This document shows, one piece after another, positions 9,154 through 17,466 of a stretch of DNA of 64,000 nt (position 1 is the stretch's first letter; every line of letters begins with the position of its first letter). Origin of the DNA: Pseudomonas entomophila. Its GTDB lineage: Bacteria; Pseudomonadota; Gammaproteobacteria; Pseudomonadales; Pseudomonadaceae. A model generated the notes under the pieces. The model had not been told where the DNA came from, ran no database searches, and was given only the letters and a program-made list of their open reading frames with translations. Where the stretch lies: positions 1,893,001 through 1,957,000 of the forward strand of contig NZ_CP063832.1 in the NCBI RefSeq assembly GCF_023277925.1, in the 5' to 3' direction. Made by a program: the position numbers and the translations under genes.

Positions 9154-10068
9154 TCAAGCCTGCTGCAAGGCCCGCGGCCGCCCGCTGCGTTGCTCGGCCT
9201 CACTGCCTTGCGCCTGCTGCAACTGGAAGTCGAACTCAAGCTCGGCAACCCGCCCCTGCTCGCCATCACGGAACACCACTTCCCCCACCAGCCCGTCACG
9301 GGTGGCATAGGCGAAGTCGTCCCACAGGTACTTGTCGCCAGCCAGGTTGATCTGGGTGGTCAGGTGACGGTACCCCGGCGCCGAGATGAAGAAGTGGATA
9401 TGCGCCGGGCGCTGGCCATGGCGGCCGAGCAGGTCCAGGCATTCCTGGGTCGGCCCCTGCGGATCGCAGCCATACCCCGACGGCACGATGGAGCGCGCGC
9501 GGTAGCGGCCGTCCCTATCGGTGACGATGCGCCGACGCAGGTTGTACGCGGACTGGCTCTGGTCGAAGAACGAGTAGGTGCCACGGGTGTTGGCATGCCA
9601 CAGGTCGACGGTGGCACCCGCCACCGGCTGGCCGCTGGGGTCGAGCACCTGCCCTTCGAGGAACATCACCGTGGCCACACCCTCCTCGCTGCCATCGTCC
9701 ATGCGCGCCTCGCCCTGGGCGATCGGCGCCCCGGCCACATACAACGGGCCCTCAATCGTGCGCGGCGTGCCGCCGGTGAAGCCGGCCTGTTCGTCCTTGG
9801 CATCCTGCAGCAGGTCGAGGAAATGCTCGATGCCCAGCCCCGCCACCAGCAACCCGGCCTCGCCGCGCCCGCCCAGGCGGTTGAGGTAGTCGACGGCGTG
9901 CCAGAACTCGTCCTCGCTGATCTCCAGGTCCTCAATCAGCCGCGCGGTGTCTTGCAGCACACGCTGGACGATGCGTTTGAGGCGCGGGTTGCCGCTGTCG
10001 TTGCGAAAGCCTGCGGCCTCTTCGAAGAACTGTTGCACCTCAGGGGTATGGGAAATCTTCACGGTCAT
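9154..10068 (-). CDS. catA: Catechol 1,2-dioxygenase
   Basis: This intradiol ring-cleavage dioxygenase converts catechol to cis,cis-muconate using Fe(III). It has 304 residues, the usual length. The four iron ligands are visible: Tyr165 (TRGTYSFF), Tyr199 (PSGYGCDP), His223 and His225 (RPAHIHFF). The N-terminal helical dimerisation domain and the GTPRTIEGPLYVAGAP signature are intact. It is the last enzyme gene of a catB-catC-catA run and starts 36 bp after catC. Its position inside the ben array, just before the benE remnant, recalls the ben-linked catA2 of P. putida. Confidence 0.95.
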   Translation of the reverse strand: MTVKISHTPEVQQFFEEAAGFRNDSGNPRLKRIVQRVLQDTARLIEDLEISEDEFWHAVDYLNRLGGRGEAGLLVAGLGIEHFLDLLQDAKDEQAGFTGGTPRTIEGPLYVAGAPIAQGEARMDDGSEEGVATVMFLEGQVLDPSGQPVAGATVDLWHANTRGTYSFFDQSQSAYNLRRRIVTDRDGRYRARSIVPSGYGCDPQGPTQECLDLLGRHGQRPAHIHFFISAPGYRHLTTQINLAGDKYLWDDFAYATRDGLVGEVVFRDGEQGRVAELEFDFQLQQAQGSEAEQRSGRPRALQQA

Positions 10069-10104
10069 GATCAGGTACCTCGTGTTGTTCTTGTCGGGTG
10101 GGGT

Positions 10105-10395
10105 TCAGCGGTCGTCGGCGTGGATCGACGAGGGGTGGCGGCACAGGCCGTCGACCTCGATGGCCATGTACGGGAACAGCGGCAGTTGCATCAGCGTGTC
10201 GTGCAGGGCCTCGACGCTGGGCACGTCGAACACGCTGTAGTTGGCGTAGTGCCCGGCGATGCGCCACAGGTGGCGCCAGGTGCCCTCCTGTTGCAGGCGC
10301 AGGGCCAGTTCTTTCTCCTCGGCCTTGAGCTGCGCGGCTTTGGCCGGGTCCATGTCCAGCGGCAGCTTCACGGTCATCTTCACGTGGAACAGCAT
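10105..10395 (-). CDS. catC: Muconolactone delta-isomerase
   Basis: This encodes a 96-residue isomerase that converts (+)-muconolactone to beta-ketoadipate enol-lactone. The N-terminal MLFHVKMTVKLPLDMD, the central WRHLWRIAGHYANYSVFDV and the C-terminal LPLFPYMAIEVDGLCRHPSS are diagnostic of CatC. The length is exactly typical. A strong RBS (GGAGAGA) precedes the ATG. It lies between catB, with a REP in the gap, and catA. Confidence 0.96.
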   Translation of the reverse strand: MLFHVKMTVKLPLDMDPAKAAQLKAEEKELALRLQQEGTWRHLWRIAGHYANYSVFDVPSVEALHDTLMQLPLFPYMAIEVDGLCRHPSSIHADDR

Positions 10396-10432
10396 GTCTC
10401 TCTCCTTGCAACGTCGATTTGGCGGGGGCCCC

Positions 10433-10518
10433 TGTAGGAGCGGCTTCAGCCGCGAACACCGGCTTGGCCGGTGCCATCCACCGCGTCGTCTGTATCGCGG
10501 CTGAAGCCGCTCCTACAG
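10433..10518. repeat. REP pair (BIME) between catB and catC
   Basis: Two REPs in inverted orientation (TGTAGGAGCGGCTTCAGCCG and its complement) occupy almost the whole catB-catC gap. The element ends 4 bp before the catB stop codon. Such an element inside an operon can set different mRNA stability for the upstream and downstream parts. Confidence 0.88.
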
Positions 10519-10522
10519 AGGT

Positions 10523-11647
10523 TCAACAACCGCGGGCGAAGCGCTTCAGTTGCGCTTCATCCAAGGTCAGGCCCAGGCCGGGCGTAGTCGGTACATGCAG
10601 CTGGAAATCGCGATACTGCGGCGGTTCGCAGACAATCTCCTCGGTCAGCAACAGCGGCCCGAACAGCTCGGTACCCCAGGTCAGCTGGCGCAGGGTGAGA
10701 AAGGCATGCGCCGAAGCCAGGGTGCCGACCGCACCTTCGAGCATGGTCCCGCCGTACAGGGCGATGCCTGCGGCCTCGGCAATCTGCGCGGTGCGCAGCA
10801 CGGCGCGAGGGCCGCCGTTCTTGGCGATCTTCAGGGCGAAGATGCTTGCCGCACCAATGGCGGCCAGGCTGAAGGCATCCTCGACGCTTTCGATGGACTC
10901 GTCGGCCATGATCGGCGCCGGGCTGCGTTGGTTCAGGCGAACCTGGCCAGCGCGATTGATCCGCGAGATGGGTTGCTCGATCAGGTCGATGCCGTTGTCG
11001 CCCAGCACCTGGCAAGCGCGGACGGCCTGGGACTCGTCCCAGTACTGGTTGACGTCCACCCGCACGCTGGCGCGCTCACCGAGCTCGCGCTTGATCGCCA
11101 GCACATGCCTGAGGTCCTGCTCCAGCGGGTTGGCGCCGATCTTCAGTTTGAACAGGCGGTGGCGGCGCGCTTCGAGCATGCGCTCGGCCTCTTCGATGTC
11201 CCGTGCGGTGTCGCCACTGGCCAGGGTCCAGGCCACTTCCAGGCTGTCGCGTACCCGCCCGCCCAGCAGCTCGCTGACCGGCAGCCCCAGGCGTTTGCCC
11301 TGGGCATCGAGCAGCGCGCTCTCGATGCCGGACTTGGCGAAGGTGTTGCCCTTGGCCAGCTTGTCCAGCATGAGCATGGCGGCGTTGATATTGCCTGCCG
11401 GCAAGCCGACCAGCGCGGGTGCCAGGTAGGCGTCGATGTTGGCCTTGATCCCTTCCGGGCTTTCATAGCCGTAGGCCAGGCCACCAATGGTGGTGGCTTC
11501 GCCAATGCCCTCGATACCGTCGCTGCAACGCAGGCGAATGATCACCAGGGTCTGCTGCTGCATCGTGTGCATGGCCAGCTTGTGCGGGCGGATGGTCGGC
11601 AGGTCGACGATGATCGCCTCCAGCCGGTCGATGGTCGGGCTTGTCAT
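10523..11647 (-). CDS. catB: Muconate cycloisomerase I
   Basis: This encodes a 374-residue enolase-superfamily enzyme that lactonises cis,cis-muconate to muconolactone. The catalytic Lys pair is in FKLKIGANP. The metal ligands lie in RVDVNQYWD, DLIEQPI and IMADESI, and the C-terminal LYGGTMLEGAVGT barrel strand is present. The start at 11647 (MTSPTIDRLEAIIVDLPT) follows a GGAG RBS; the longer open frame upstream reads through benK out of phase. It begins 29 bp after the benK stop, so it is co-transcribed with the ben genes rather than from a CatR-controlled promoter in this location. Confidence 0.95.
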   Translation of the reverse strand: MTSPTIDRLEAIIVDLPTIRPHKLAMHTMQQQTLVIIRLRCSDGIEGIGEATTIGGLAYGYESPEGIKANIDAYLAPALVGLPAGNINAAMLMLDKLAKGNTFAKSGIESALLDAQGKRLGLPVSELLGGRVRDSLEVAWTLASGDTARDIEEAERMLEARRHRLFKLKIGANPLEQDLRHVLAIKRELGERASVRVDVNQYWDESQAVRACQVLGDNGIDLIEQPISRINRAGQVRLNQRSPAPIMADESIESVEDAFSLAAIGAASIFALKIAKNGGPRAVLRTAQIAEAAGIALYGGTMLEGAVGTLASAHAFLTLRQLTWGTELFGPLLLTEEIVCEPPQYRDFQLHVPTTPGLGLTLDEAQLKRFARGC

Positions 11648-11676
11648 GCCAGGCTCCAGTTCAGTCAAGGTAGGTT

Positions 11677-12999
11677 TCAGGCCGTCGCAACCAGGGCGTG
11701 GCGCCGGCCGCTGGCCAAGTGCACGGCCATGGCCAGCGCGGCGACCGCGCCGGGGATGGCGAAGGCGATGAAGTTCAGTTGCAGTGGCAGGTTGATGCCC
11801 ATCAGCGCGCCACCGAGTAGCGGGCCGACGATGGCACCGTTGCGGCCGATGCCGGAGGCCCAGCCAAGCCCCGTGGAGCGCACCGGCAGGCGGTACAGCT
11901 GGGCAGCGCCGGCATACAGCAGGATCTGCGTGCCGATGGTGGTGGCACCGGCGATGAAGATCAGCAGGTACAGCACCGGCATCGGGCTGTTCACCCCCAG
12001 CAGGCTGATCGACAGCGCGGCGGCGAGGAAAAACGCCACCTTGACCTTGACCAGGCTGTAGCGGTCGCCCAGCCAGCCGCCGACGATCGCCCCGGCCATG
12101 CCGCCAAAGTTCAGCACCAGCAGGAACGACAGGCTCGAACCCAGGCTGTAGCCGGCGTTGGCCATCAGCTTGGGCAGCCACGCGCTCAGCGCGTAGACCA
12201 TCAGCAGGCAGCAGAAGAACGCCAGCCACAGAGCCAGGGTGCGCACCGCCAGGCCCTCGCGGAACAGTGCCAGCACCGAAGTGCCTTGGCCTTTGTTGTC
12301 CTGCGCCTGCAACTGGTCGTTGGCTTGCACGTCACAATTTGGATCGAGACGTTTCAACAGCGTGCGAGCCTCCTGCTGGCGACCCTGGCGCACCAGGAAA
12401 CCGATGGATTCAGGCAGGTAGTAAAGGATCACCGGCAGCAACAGCAAGGGTACGGCGGCGGCGAAGAACATCGACTCCCAACCAAAGCGCGGCAGCAGGA
12501 AAATGCCGATGCCCGCCGAAAGCATGCCGCCCAGCGAATAGCCGCTGAACATGATCGCCACCAGGGTGCTGCGCAGGCGCTTGGGCGCGTATTCGTTCAT
12601 CAACGCCACGGCATTGGGCATCAGGCCGCCGCAGCCCAAGCCGGCGAAAAAGCGGTAGATACCGAACTCGCTGGGGCTGCTGGCGAAGCCATTGAGGATG
12701 GTCGCCCCGGAGAACAACGCGAAACACAGGGCGATGCCCTTCTTGCGCCCGATACGGTCGGCCAGGCTGCCGAACGCCAGGGCACCGAACATCATCCCGA
12801 ACAACGCGTAGCTGCCCAGGGCGCCGGCCTGCAACGGCGTCAGGCCCCAGGCTTTCATGATCACCGGCAGCACCACGCCGTAGATGAACAGGTCGTAACC
12901 GTCGAAGATCAGCAGCAGGCCGCACCAGGCCATGACCATCCAGTGGAAGGGGGTGAAGCGGGCGTTGTCGATGATCTGGTGGACGTCGAGTGTTCGCAT
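11677..12999 (-). CDS. benK: Benzoate MFS transporter (aromatic acid:H+ symporter family)
   Basis: This is a 440-residue, 12-helix inner-membrane permease of the AAHS family. It has the family's DGYD motif in the first helix (IFDGYDLFIYG). The MFS loop 2-3 motif (GSLADRIGRKKG) and the loop 8-9 equivalent (GGWLGDRYSLVKVK) are present. The start at 12999 (MRTLDVHQIIDNARF) is the family-typical N-terminus. The position between benD and catB identifies it as the benzoate importer BenK rather than PcaK. It starts 56 bp after benD. Confidence 0.92.
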   Translation of the reverse strand: MRTLDVHQIIDNARFTPFHWMVMAWCGLLLIFDGYDLFIYGVVLPVIMKAWGLTPLQAGALGSYALFGMMFGALAFGSLADRIGRKKGIALCFALFSGATILNGFASSPSEFGIYRFFAGLGCGGLMPNAVALMNEYAPKRLRSTLVAIMFSGYSLGGMLSAGIGIFLLPRFGWESMFFAAAVPLLLLPVILYYLPESIGFLVRQGRQQEARTLLKRLDPNCDVQANDQLQAQDNKGQGTSVLALFREGLAVRTLALWLAFFCCLLMVYALSAWLPKLMANAGYSLGSSLSFLLVLNFGGMAGAIVGGWLGDRYSLVKVKVAFFLAAALSISLLGVNSPMPVLYLLIFIAGATTIGTQILLYAGAAQLYRLPVRSTGLGWASGIGRNGAIVGPLLGGALMGINLPLQLNFIAFAIPGAVAALAMAVHLASGRRHALVATA

Positions 13000-13055
13000 G
13001 GCATCTGTCTCATTTGTTTTTGTTGTGTGATGAGCAAAGCTTGCCGGGGCGGCCT

Positions 13056-13817
13056 TCAGCCGAGGTCGCCACCGCCCACCGGCAGGGTCACGCCGGTGAT
13101 GTACGAGGCCTCGTCGGAGGCCAGGAACAGGATCGCGCCGACCTGTTCGTCGAGGCTGCCGTAGCGTTTCATCAGGCTGCTGGCCACGGTCTGGTCGACG
13201 ATCTGCTGGTACCAGGCCCGCTCCTGCTCGCTCTGTTGGGCTTCGTTGCGGGGAATGCGCCGGGGCGGTGCCTCGGTGCCGCCGGGGGCGGTGGCGTTGA
13301 CCCGGATGCCGCGCCCGGCGGTCTCGAACGCCAGGCAGGCAGTGAGCGCGTTGACACCGCCCTTGGCCGCGCCGTAAGGCACGCGGTTGACGCCACGGGT
13401 GGCGATGGACGAAACGTTGACGATGGCACCGCTGCCGCGCTCGAGCATGTACGGCAGCGCGGCGTGGCAGCACCACAGGGTGGGGAACAACGAGCGGCGC
13501 ACTTCGGCTTCGATCTGCTCGACCGTGTAGTGCCCGAAGGGCTTGGCCCAGATAGTGCCGCCGACGTTGTTGACCAGGATGTCGAGGCGGCCGAGTGTGT
13601 CCACCGCGGCGGCCATGACCCTGGCGCAGTCGTCGTGGCGCTCCAGGTCGGCAGTGAGGGTGAGTACGCCCTCGCCGGCCAGTTCATGGACCAGCTCGGA
13701 GCGGTCCACCGCCACCACCTGCGCGCCTTCGGCCTTGAGCCGCCAGCACACGGCGCGGCCGATGCCCTGGGCGGCGCCGGTGACCAGGGCGACCTTGCCT
13801 TGGAATCTTGGGTTCAT
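13056..13817 (-). CDS. benD: Benzoate cis-diol dehydrogenase (SDR family)
   Basis: This 253-residue short-chain dehydrogenase oxidises the benzoate cis-dihydrodiol (1,6-dihydroxycyclohexa-2,4-diene-1-carboxylate), with decarboxylation, to catechol. The cofactor motif TGAAQGIGRAV, the NNVGG motif, the catalytic Ser (VNVSSIATRG) and Tyr-x3-Lys (YGAAKGG) are intact. BenD/XylL hallmarks such as GGTIWAKPFGHYTVEQIEAE are visible. It is separated from benC by 217 bp that contain REP-like elements. The transcript probably continues through. Confidence 0.94.
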   Translation of the reverse strand: MNPRFQGKVALVTGAAQGIGRAVCWRLKAEGAQVVAVDRSELVHELAGEGVLTLTADLERHDDCARVMAAAVDTLGRLDILVNNVGGTIWAKPFGHYTVEQIEAEVRRSLFPTLWCCHAALPYMLERGSGAIVNVSSIATRGVNRVPYGAAKGGVNALTACLAFETAGRGIRVNATAPGGTEAPPRRIPRNEAQQSEQERAWYQQIVDQTVASSLMKRYGSLDEQVGAILFLASDEASYITGVTLPVGGGDLG

Positions 13818-13860
13818 ATGTCGTTCTCCATTGCCACGCTGTTGAACCTGCTGGCCTTTT

Positions 13861-13941
13861 CGCGGATGAATCCGCGCCTACAGGGACCGCGCCGGCCTCA
13901 ACATCAGCGCGGTACCTGTAGGAGCCGGCTTTGCCGGCGAA
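13861..13941. repeat. Two REP elements between benC and benD
   Basis: CGCGGATGAATCCGCGCCTA (13861 onward) and a second, different REP (CTGTAGGAGCCGGCTTTGCC, 13916-13941) stand head to head. They are of different sequence types, so this is a mixed pair rather than a perfect BIME. They fill much of the benC-benD gap. Confidence 0.7.
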
Positions 13942-14034
13942 TGGGCCAGTGCAGTCAGCCCAAGACAGTGGCGTTGTTGCATGAGAAAAAGAGGCCACCC
14001 TCACCCGCACGATGCGGGCGGCCCCGTGAAAACC

Positions 14035-15045
14035 TCAGGCCGCCGCGGCGAACTTCTCGAAGTAGAAGTTGGCCGGGCTGATGCCCTGCTCGCGCAGGTA
14101 CAAGCTGACGGCCTCGACCATCGGCGGCGGCCCGCACAGGTAAACGTCCACGTCGCCGTCGTTGAGGTGGCCCGGCGCAATGTGCTCGGTCACATAGCCC
14201 TTCTGCGGGTACTGGCTGTCGGGGTTGGCCACGCAGGCGCTGAAGGTGAAGTTGGCAATCCGTGCGGCCAGGGCCTGCAAGCGGTCCAGCTCGACCAGGT
14301 CGAAGTCGTTGGTGACGCCGTAGATCAGGTGCAACGGGTGCGCGCTGCCCTGCTCGGCGATCTTCTCCAGCATCGCGGTGAACGGCGCCAGGCCCGTGCC
14401 GCCGGCCAGCAGCAACAGCGGGCGCTGGATCGGACGCAGGTAGAAACTGCCCAGGGGGCCGGCCAGGGTCATGCTGTCGCCGGCCTTGGCCAGGCCGGTC
14501 AGGAAGCTGCTCATCAGCCCCCCCGGTACATTGCGGATCAGGAAGCTGACCTCGCCATCCTTCTGCAGCGAGCTGAACGAATAGGCGCGGCTCTGCTCGC
14601 TGCCCGGCACCTTGAGGTTGACGTACTGGCCCGGCAGGAACGCCAGGCGGCTCAGTGCCTCGCCCTTGATCGACAGGGCGATGGTGCTCGCCGACAGCTG
14701 GCGTACGTCGCTGATGGCCGCCTCGAAGCTGGCCTGTTCGGTCTTGCACAGCTGCGACGACGCCGGGATGCGCACCACGCAATCCGACTCGGCGCGCATC
14801 TGGCAGGTCAGCACGTAGCCTTCGGCGATCTCGTCCTCGCTCAGGGCATCCTCGATGAAGTTGTCACCCAGGTCGTAGCGCCCCGATTCGGCCTTGCACT
14901 TGCAGGTGCCACAAGCACCGTCACGGCAGTCCAGCGGGATGTTGATGCCCTGGCGGTAGGCAGCGTCGGCCACGGTCTCATGGCCGTCAGCCTCGATGAA
15001 ACGGGTGACCCCGTCTTCGAAATTCAGTGCGATCTGGAAGCTCAT
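14035..15045 (-). CDS. benC: Benzoate 1,2-dioxygenase electron transfer component (reductase)
   Basis: This encodes a 336-residue reductase that passes electrons from NADH through FAD and a plant-type [2Fe-2S] cluster to BenAB. Cluster cysteines are Cys40, Cys45, Cys48 (DCRDGACGTCKC) and Cys81. The FAD motif is RAYSFSS, and the NAD motif is GGTGLAPF with the C-terminal YLCGPPPMVEA. I chose the start at 15045 (MSFQIALNFEDGVTRF), which matches family N-termini; an upstream ATG at 15090 lacks homology. It begins 66 bp after benB. Confidence 0.95.
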   Translation of the reverse strand: MSFQIALNFEDGVTRFIEADGHETVADAAYRQGINIPLDCRDGACGTCKCKAESGRYDLGDNFIEDALSEDEIAEGYVLTCQMRAESDCVVRIPASSQLCKTEQASFEAAISDVRQLSASTIALSIKGEALSRLAFLPGQYVNLKVPGSEQSRAYSFSSLQKDGEVSFLIRNVPGGLMSSFLTGLAKAGDSMTLAGPLGSFYLRPIQRPLLLLAGGTGLAPFTAMLEKIAEQGSAHPLHLIYGVTNDFDLVELDRLQALAARIANFTFSACVANPDSQYPQKGYVTEHIAPGHLNDGDVDVYLCGPPPMVEAVSLYLREQGISPANFYFEKFAAAA

Positions 15046-15111
15046 GTTGCACCTCGCGGGCGAGCCTGCCCACGGCGCGCCGCAGGGCACGCCGACAGGC
15101 TCGGCCTTGAA

Positions 15112-15597
15112 TCAGATGTGGTAGATGTCGATGACCTGACGCACGTAGTCGTTCTTCAGCACCACCTTCTTCGCCTTGATAAGCGGCTGCTCGCCGCGCA
15201 GGTCGAGGGTGTAGAAACTGGTGCCGAAGTAGCTGTCGGTGGTCTTGTAGCGAAAGCTCAGGGTGTGCCAGTTGAAGCGCACCTGGCACATGCCCTCGCC
15301 CGCCTCGACGACCTCGATGTTGCTCAGGTTGTGCGAGGTGCGGGTGTCCGGCACGGTGGCGCTGGAGCGCTCGGTCTTGATGCGGAACACCCGATCTTCC
15401 AGGCCGCCACGGTTGCCGTACCAGATCAGCGAGATCTCGCTTTGCGGGTCTTCGGTCAGCGTGTCGTCGTCACCCCAGCATGGCATCCAGAAGGTCGCGT
15501 CGCTGGCGTACAGCTCCAGCCATTGGTCCCACTGGGCATCGTCCAGGTAGCGCGCCTCGCGGTAGAGAAAGTCGCGCACGGTGTCATGCAGGCTCAT
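15112..15597 (-). CDS. benB: Benzoate 1,2-dioxygenase small (beta) subunit
   Basis: This is the 161-residue beta subunit of the ring-hydroxylating dioxygenase, with the SnoaL-like cone fold. It stabilises the alpha3beta3 hexamer. The signature runs [28 protein letters not shown], and [12 protein letters not shown] at the C-terminus. The start at 15597 ([10 protein letters not shown]) overlaps the benA stop by 4 bp (ATGA), so translation is coupled to benA. An upstream frame extension runs antiphase through benA and is ignored. Confidence 0.95.
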   Translation of the reverse strand: MSLHDTVRDFLYREARYLDDAQWDQWLELYASDATFWMPCWGDDDTLTEDPQSEISLIWYGNRGGLEDRVFRIKTERSSATVPDTRTSHNLSNIEVVEAGEGMCQVRFNWHTLSFRYKTTDSYFGTSFYTLDLRGEQPLIKAKKVVLKNDYVRQVIDIYHI

Positions 15598-16952
15598 TGC
15601 ACGGCCTCCACGGGGATCAGCTGTGTTTCCTGTTCCAGGGCCTTGAGCAGGGTGTCCTGCCAGTACTTGTGCTGCAGCACGAACAGCCCTTCGTCCTCGG
15701 TGCGCCGCCCCGACAGCAGCGGCTTGAGCTCGATCTCGCGGGCCGCCTCGTCGGCGCCCTCGATCCAGTGCCGCGCGCCCCGGGACATGTCGTTCCAGCC
15801 GGCGCCCGCACCATAACCGGTCTGGCACGAGCGGAACTCTTCCAGGTCGTCCGGGGTGGCCATGCCACTGACGTTGAAGAAGTCCTCGTACTGGCGAATA
15901 CGGCTGGCACGGGCCTCGGGGCTTTCGCCCTTGGGCGCGATGCAGTAGATGGTGATCTCGGTCTTGTTCACCGAGATCGGCCGGGCGATACGGATCTGCG
16001 AGCTGAACTGGTCCATCAGGTACACGTTCGGGTACAGGCACAGGTTGCGCGAGTTCTCGATCATCCAGTCGGCGCGGGCCTGGCCGAAGTCGGCGGCCAG
16101 TTGCTCGCGGTGCTCGTAGGCCGGGCGGTCCTCGGGGTTGGCCCAGCGGGTCCACAGCAGCAGGTGGCCGTGGTCGAAGGAGTAGAAACCGCCCCCCTGC
16201 TTGGCCCAGCCGCCGGCGCTCATGGTCTTGATCTCATCGCCCGCCTCGCGTTGCTTGCGCTGGTTCTGGGTGGCGGCGTAGTTCCAGTGCACGGAGCTGA
16301 CGTGGTAGCCGTCGGCGCCATTCTCGGCGGTGAGTTTCCAGTTGCCTTCGTAGATGTAGGCGCTTGCGCCGCGCAACACTTCCAGGCCTTCGGGGGACTG
16401 GTCGACGATCATGTCGATGATCTTCGCCGACTCGCCCAGGTGCTCGACCAGGGGTTTCACGTCGGCGTTGAGGCTGCCGAACAGGAAGCCCCGGTACGAC
16501 TCGAAGCGGGCGACCTTGGTCAGGTCGTGGGAGCCGTCGCAGTTGAAGCTGTCGGGGTAGCCGGCGTTGCTCGGGTCCTTGACCTTGAGCAGTTTGCCGC
16601 TGTTGTTGAAGGTCCAGCCGTGGAACGGGCAGGTGTAGCTTGCACGGTTGCCACGCTTGTGCCGGCAGAGCATCGCGCCACGGTGGCTGCAGGCATTGAT
16701 GAAGGCATTGAGCACCCCATCCTTGTTGCGCGCGATGAAGATCGGCTGGCGCCCCATGGTCAGGGTGAGGAAGTCGTTGTTCTCGGGGATCTGGCTTTCG
16801 TGGGCCAGGTAGATCCAGTTGCCCTCGAAGATGTGTTTCATCTCCAGGTCGAACAGGCGCGGGTCGGTGAACATCTCCCGCTTGCAGCGATAGACGCCCT
16901 TCTCCCGGTCATCCTCGAGCAAGGCGTTGAGATAGTCGAATCCCAGGGACAT
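15594..16952 (-). CDS. benA: Benzoate 1,2-dioxygenase large (alpha) subunit
   Basis: This is the catalytic subunit that dihydroxylates benzoate. Rieske ligands are Cys88, His90 (ACSHRGAM), Cys108 and His111 (TCPFHGWTF). The mononuclear iron ligands His217 and His222 lie in GYHVSSVH, after the bridging Asp region ENGADG. The start at 16952 ([12 protein letters not shown]) is chosen over an ATG five codons upstream, because a GGAGG RBS sits 8 bp before it and overlaps the earlier ATG. The length of 452 residues is normal. It is the first gene of the ben-cat array, with a BenR-type operator just upstream. Confidence 0.96.
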   Translation of the reverse strand: MSLGFDYLNALLEDDREKGVYRCKREMFTDPRLFDLEMKHIFEGNWIYLAHESQIPENNDFLTLTMGRQPIFIARNKDGVLNAFINACSHRGAMLCRHKRGNRASYTCPFHGWTFNNSGKLLKVKDPSNAGYPDSFNCDGSHDLTKVARFESYRGFLFGSLNADVKPLVEHLGESAKIIDMIVDQSPEGLEVLRGASAYIYEGNWKLTAENGADGYHVSSVHWNYAATQNQRKQREAGDEIKTMSAGGWAKQGGGFYSFDHGHLLLWTRWANPEDRPAYEHREQLAADFGQARADWMIENSRNLCLYPNVYLMDQFSSQIRIARPISVNKTEITIYCIAPKGESPEARASRIRQYEDFFNVSGMATPDDLEEFRSCQTGYGAGAGWNDMSRGARHWIEGADEAAREIELKPLLSGRRTEDEGLFVLQHKYWQDTLLKALEQETQLIPVEAVQ

Positions 16953-16990
16953 GGCCAGGGCCTCCATTGTTATTGTTCAGGCCAGGTCAG

Positions 16991-17051
16991 GTTATGGGTG
17001 TGGAGGAGGCGCCGATATCCGGATCGTGCAGAGTGCTATCCGTTTTGTGCA
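16991..17051 (-). promoter_or_regulatory. benA promoter with tandem BenR/XylS-type operator repeats
   Basis: Read on the minus strand, TGCACAAAACGGATA (17051-17037) and TGCACGATCCGGATA (17030-17016) are two direct copies of the XylS/BenR site TGCA-N6-GGNTA. Their starts are spaced exactly 21 bp apart, as in the TOL Pm and Pseudomonas benA promoters. A -10-like CATAAC (16996-16991) lies about one helix-turn set downstream. The -35 position overlaps the end of the proximal repeat, which is the activator-dependent geometry. The operator is complete, but the cognate benR gene is not in the window. Confidence 0.85.
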
Positions 17052-17057
17052 GGCGAC

Positions 17058-17124
17058 CTGTAGGCGCCAGCCTTGCCTGCCGGCACCGTGTCACCCCGTT
17101 CACCAGCCAGGCAGGCGCCTACAG
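17058..17124. repeat. Inverted repeat / REP-like pair between the ben promoter and the aro leader
   Basis: CTGTAGGCGCC opens and GGCGCCTACAG closes a 67-bp palindrome, with further inner pairing (CCTTGCCTG with CAGGCAGG). It separates the divergent ben and DAHP synthase transcription units. This is a less common REP variant in which GGCGC replaces the usual GAGCGG core. Confidence 0.75.
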
Positions 17125-17206
17125 ATTGCATCGCACCGATAGCAATTACCCATTGAACGCCAAGGCCAAGGTGCAGTAAGCTCGGGCTCATTCACTGGAG
17201 AGCAAC

Positions 17207-17326
17207 ATGTCGAAACAAACCTGCAACCACACAAACCACACCGGTCGCACCGCGCGCCCTGTGCTGGCCGTTGCCGGTCGTAACGCCGTTGCCAGCTTTT
17301 ATTTTGGGTATTGGTTTAGCCACTAG
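17207..17326 (+). CDS. Leader peptide 1 of DAHP synthase attenuator (aromatic-rich)
   Basis: This is a 39-codon ORF with a good RBS (GGAG, 7 bp before the ATG). Its product begins MSKQTCNHTNHTGRTARP and ends SFYFGYWFSH. Six of the last nine codons specify Phe, Tyr or Trp (FYF-G-YWF). A hairpin begins 2 bp after the stop and a strong intrinsic terminator lies about 65 bp further on. This is the standard layout for transcription attenuation by ribosome stalling on scarce aromatic aminoacyl-tRNAs. All three aromatic residues are represented, so it may sense general aromatic starvation. The downstream gene is DAHP synthase, the entry to the same pathway. Confidence 0.8.
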   Translation: MSKQTCNHTNHTGRTARPVLAVAGRNAVASFYFGYWFSH

Positions 17327-17425
17327 GCGCCGCTGATACTCAACCGGCGCCCACCTTCGAGGGGCCGCCGAACATGAGAATACTCAAACCCCCGGTCGGC
17401 TCCCCGACCGGGGGTTTTGCTTTTC
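17327..17425 (+). terminator. Attenuator: post-leader hairpin and intrinsic terminator
   Basis: Just after the leader stop, GGCGCCG and CGGCGCC form a first stem with a 12-nt loop. Then CCCCCGGTCGG-CTCC-CCGACCGGGGG (about 17390-17415) followed by TTTTGCTTTT forms a very strong rho-independent terminator. A segment between them (GAGGGGCCGCCG) can pair partly with the left arm of the terminator, a candidate antiterminator. The order of leader, hairpin and terminator fits a ribosome-mediated attenuator. Confidence 0.8.
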
Positions 17426-17466
17426 CAGGCCAACGAAAAACACCGATTCAGACTGAGGACCGATTC

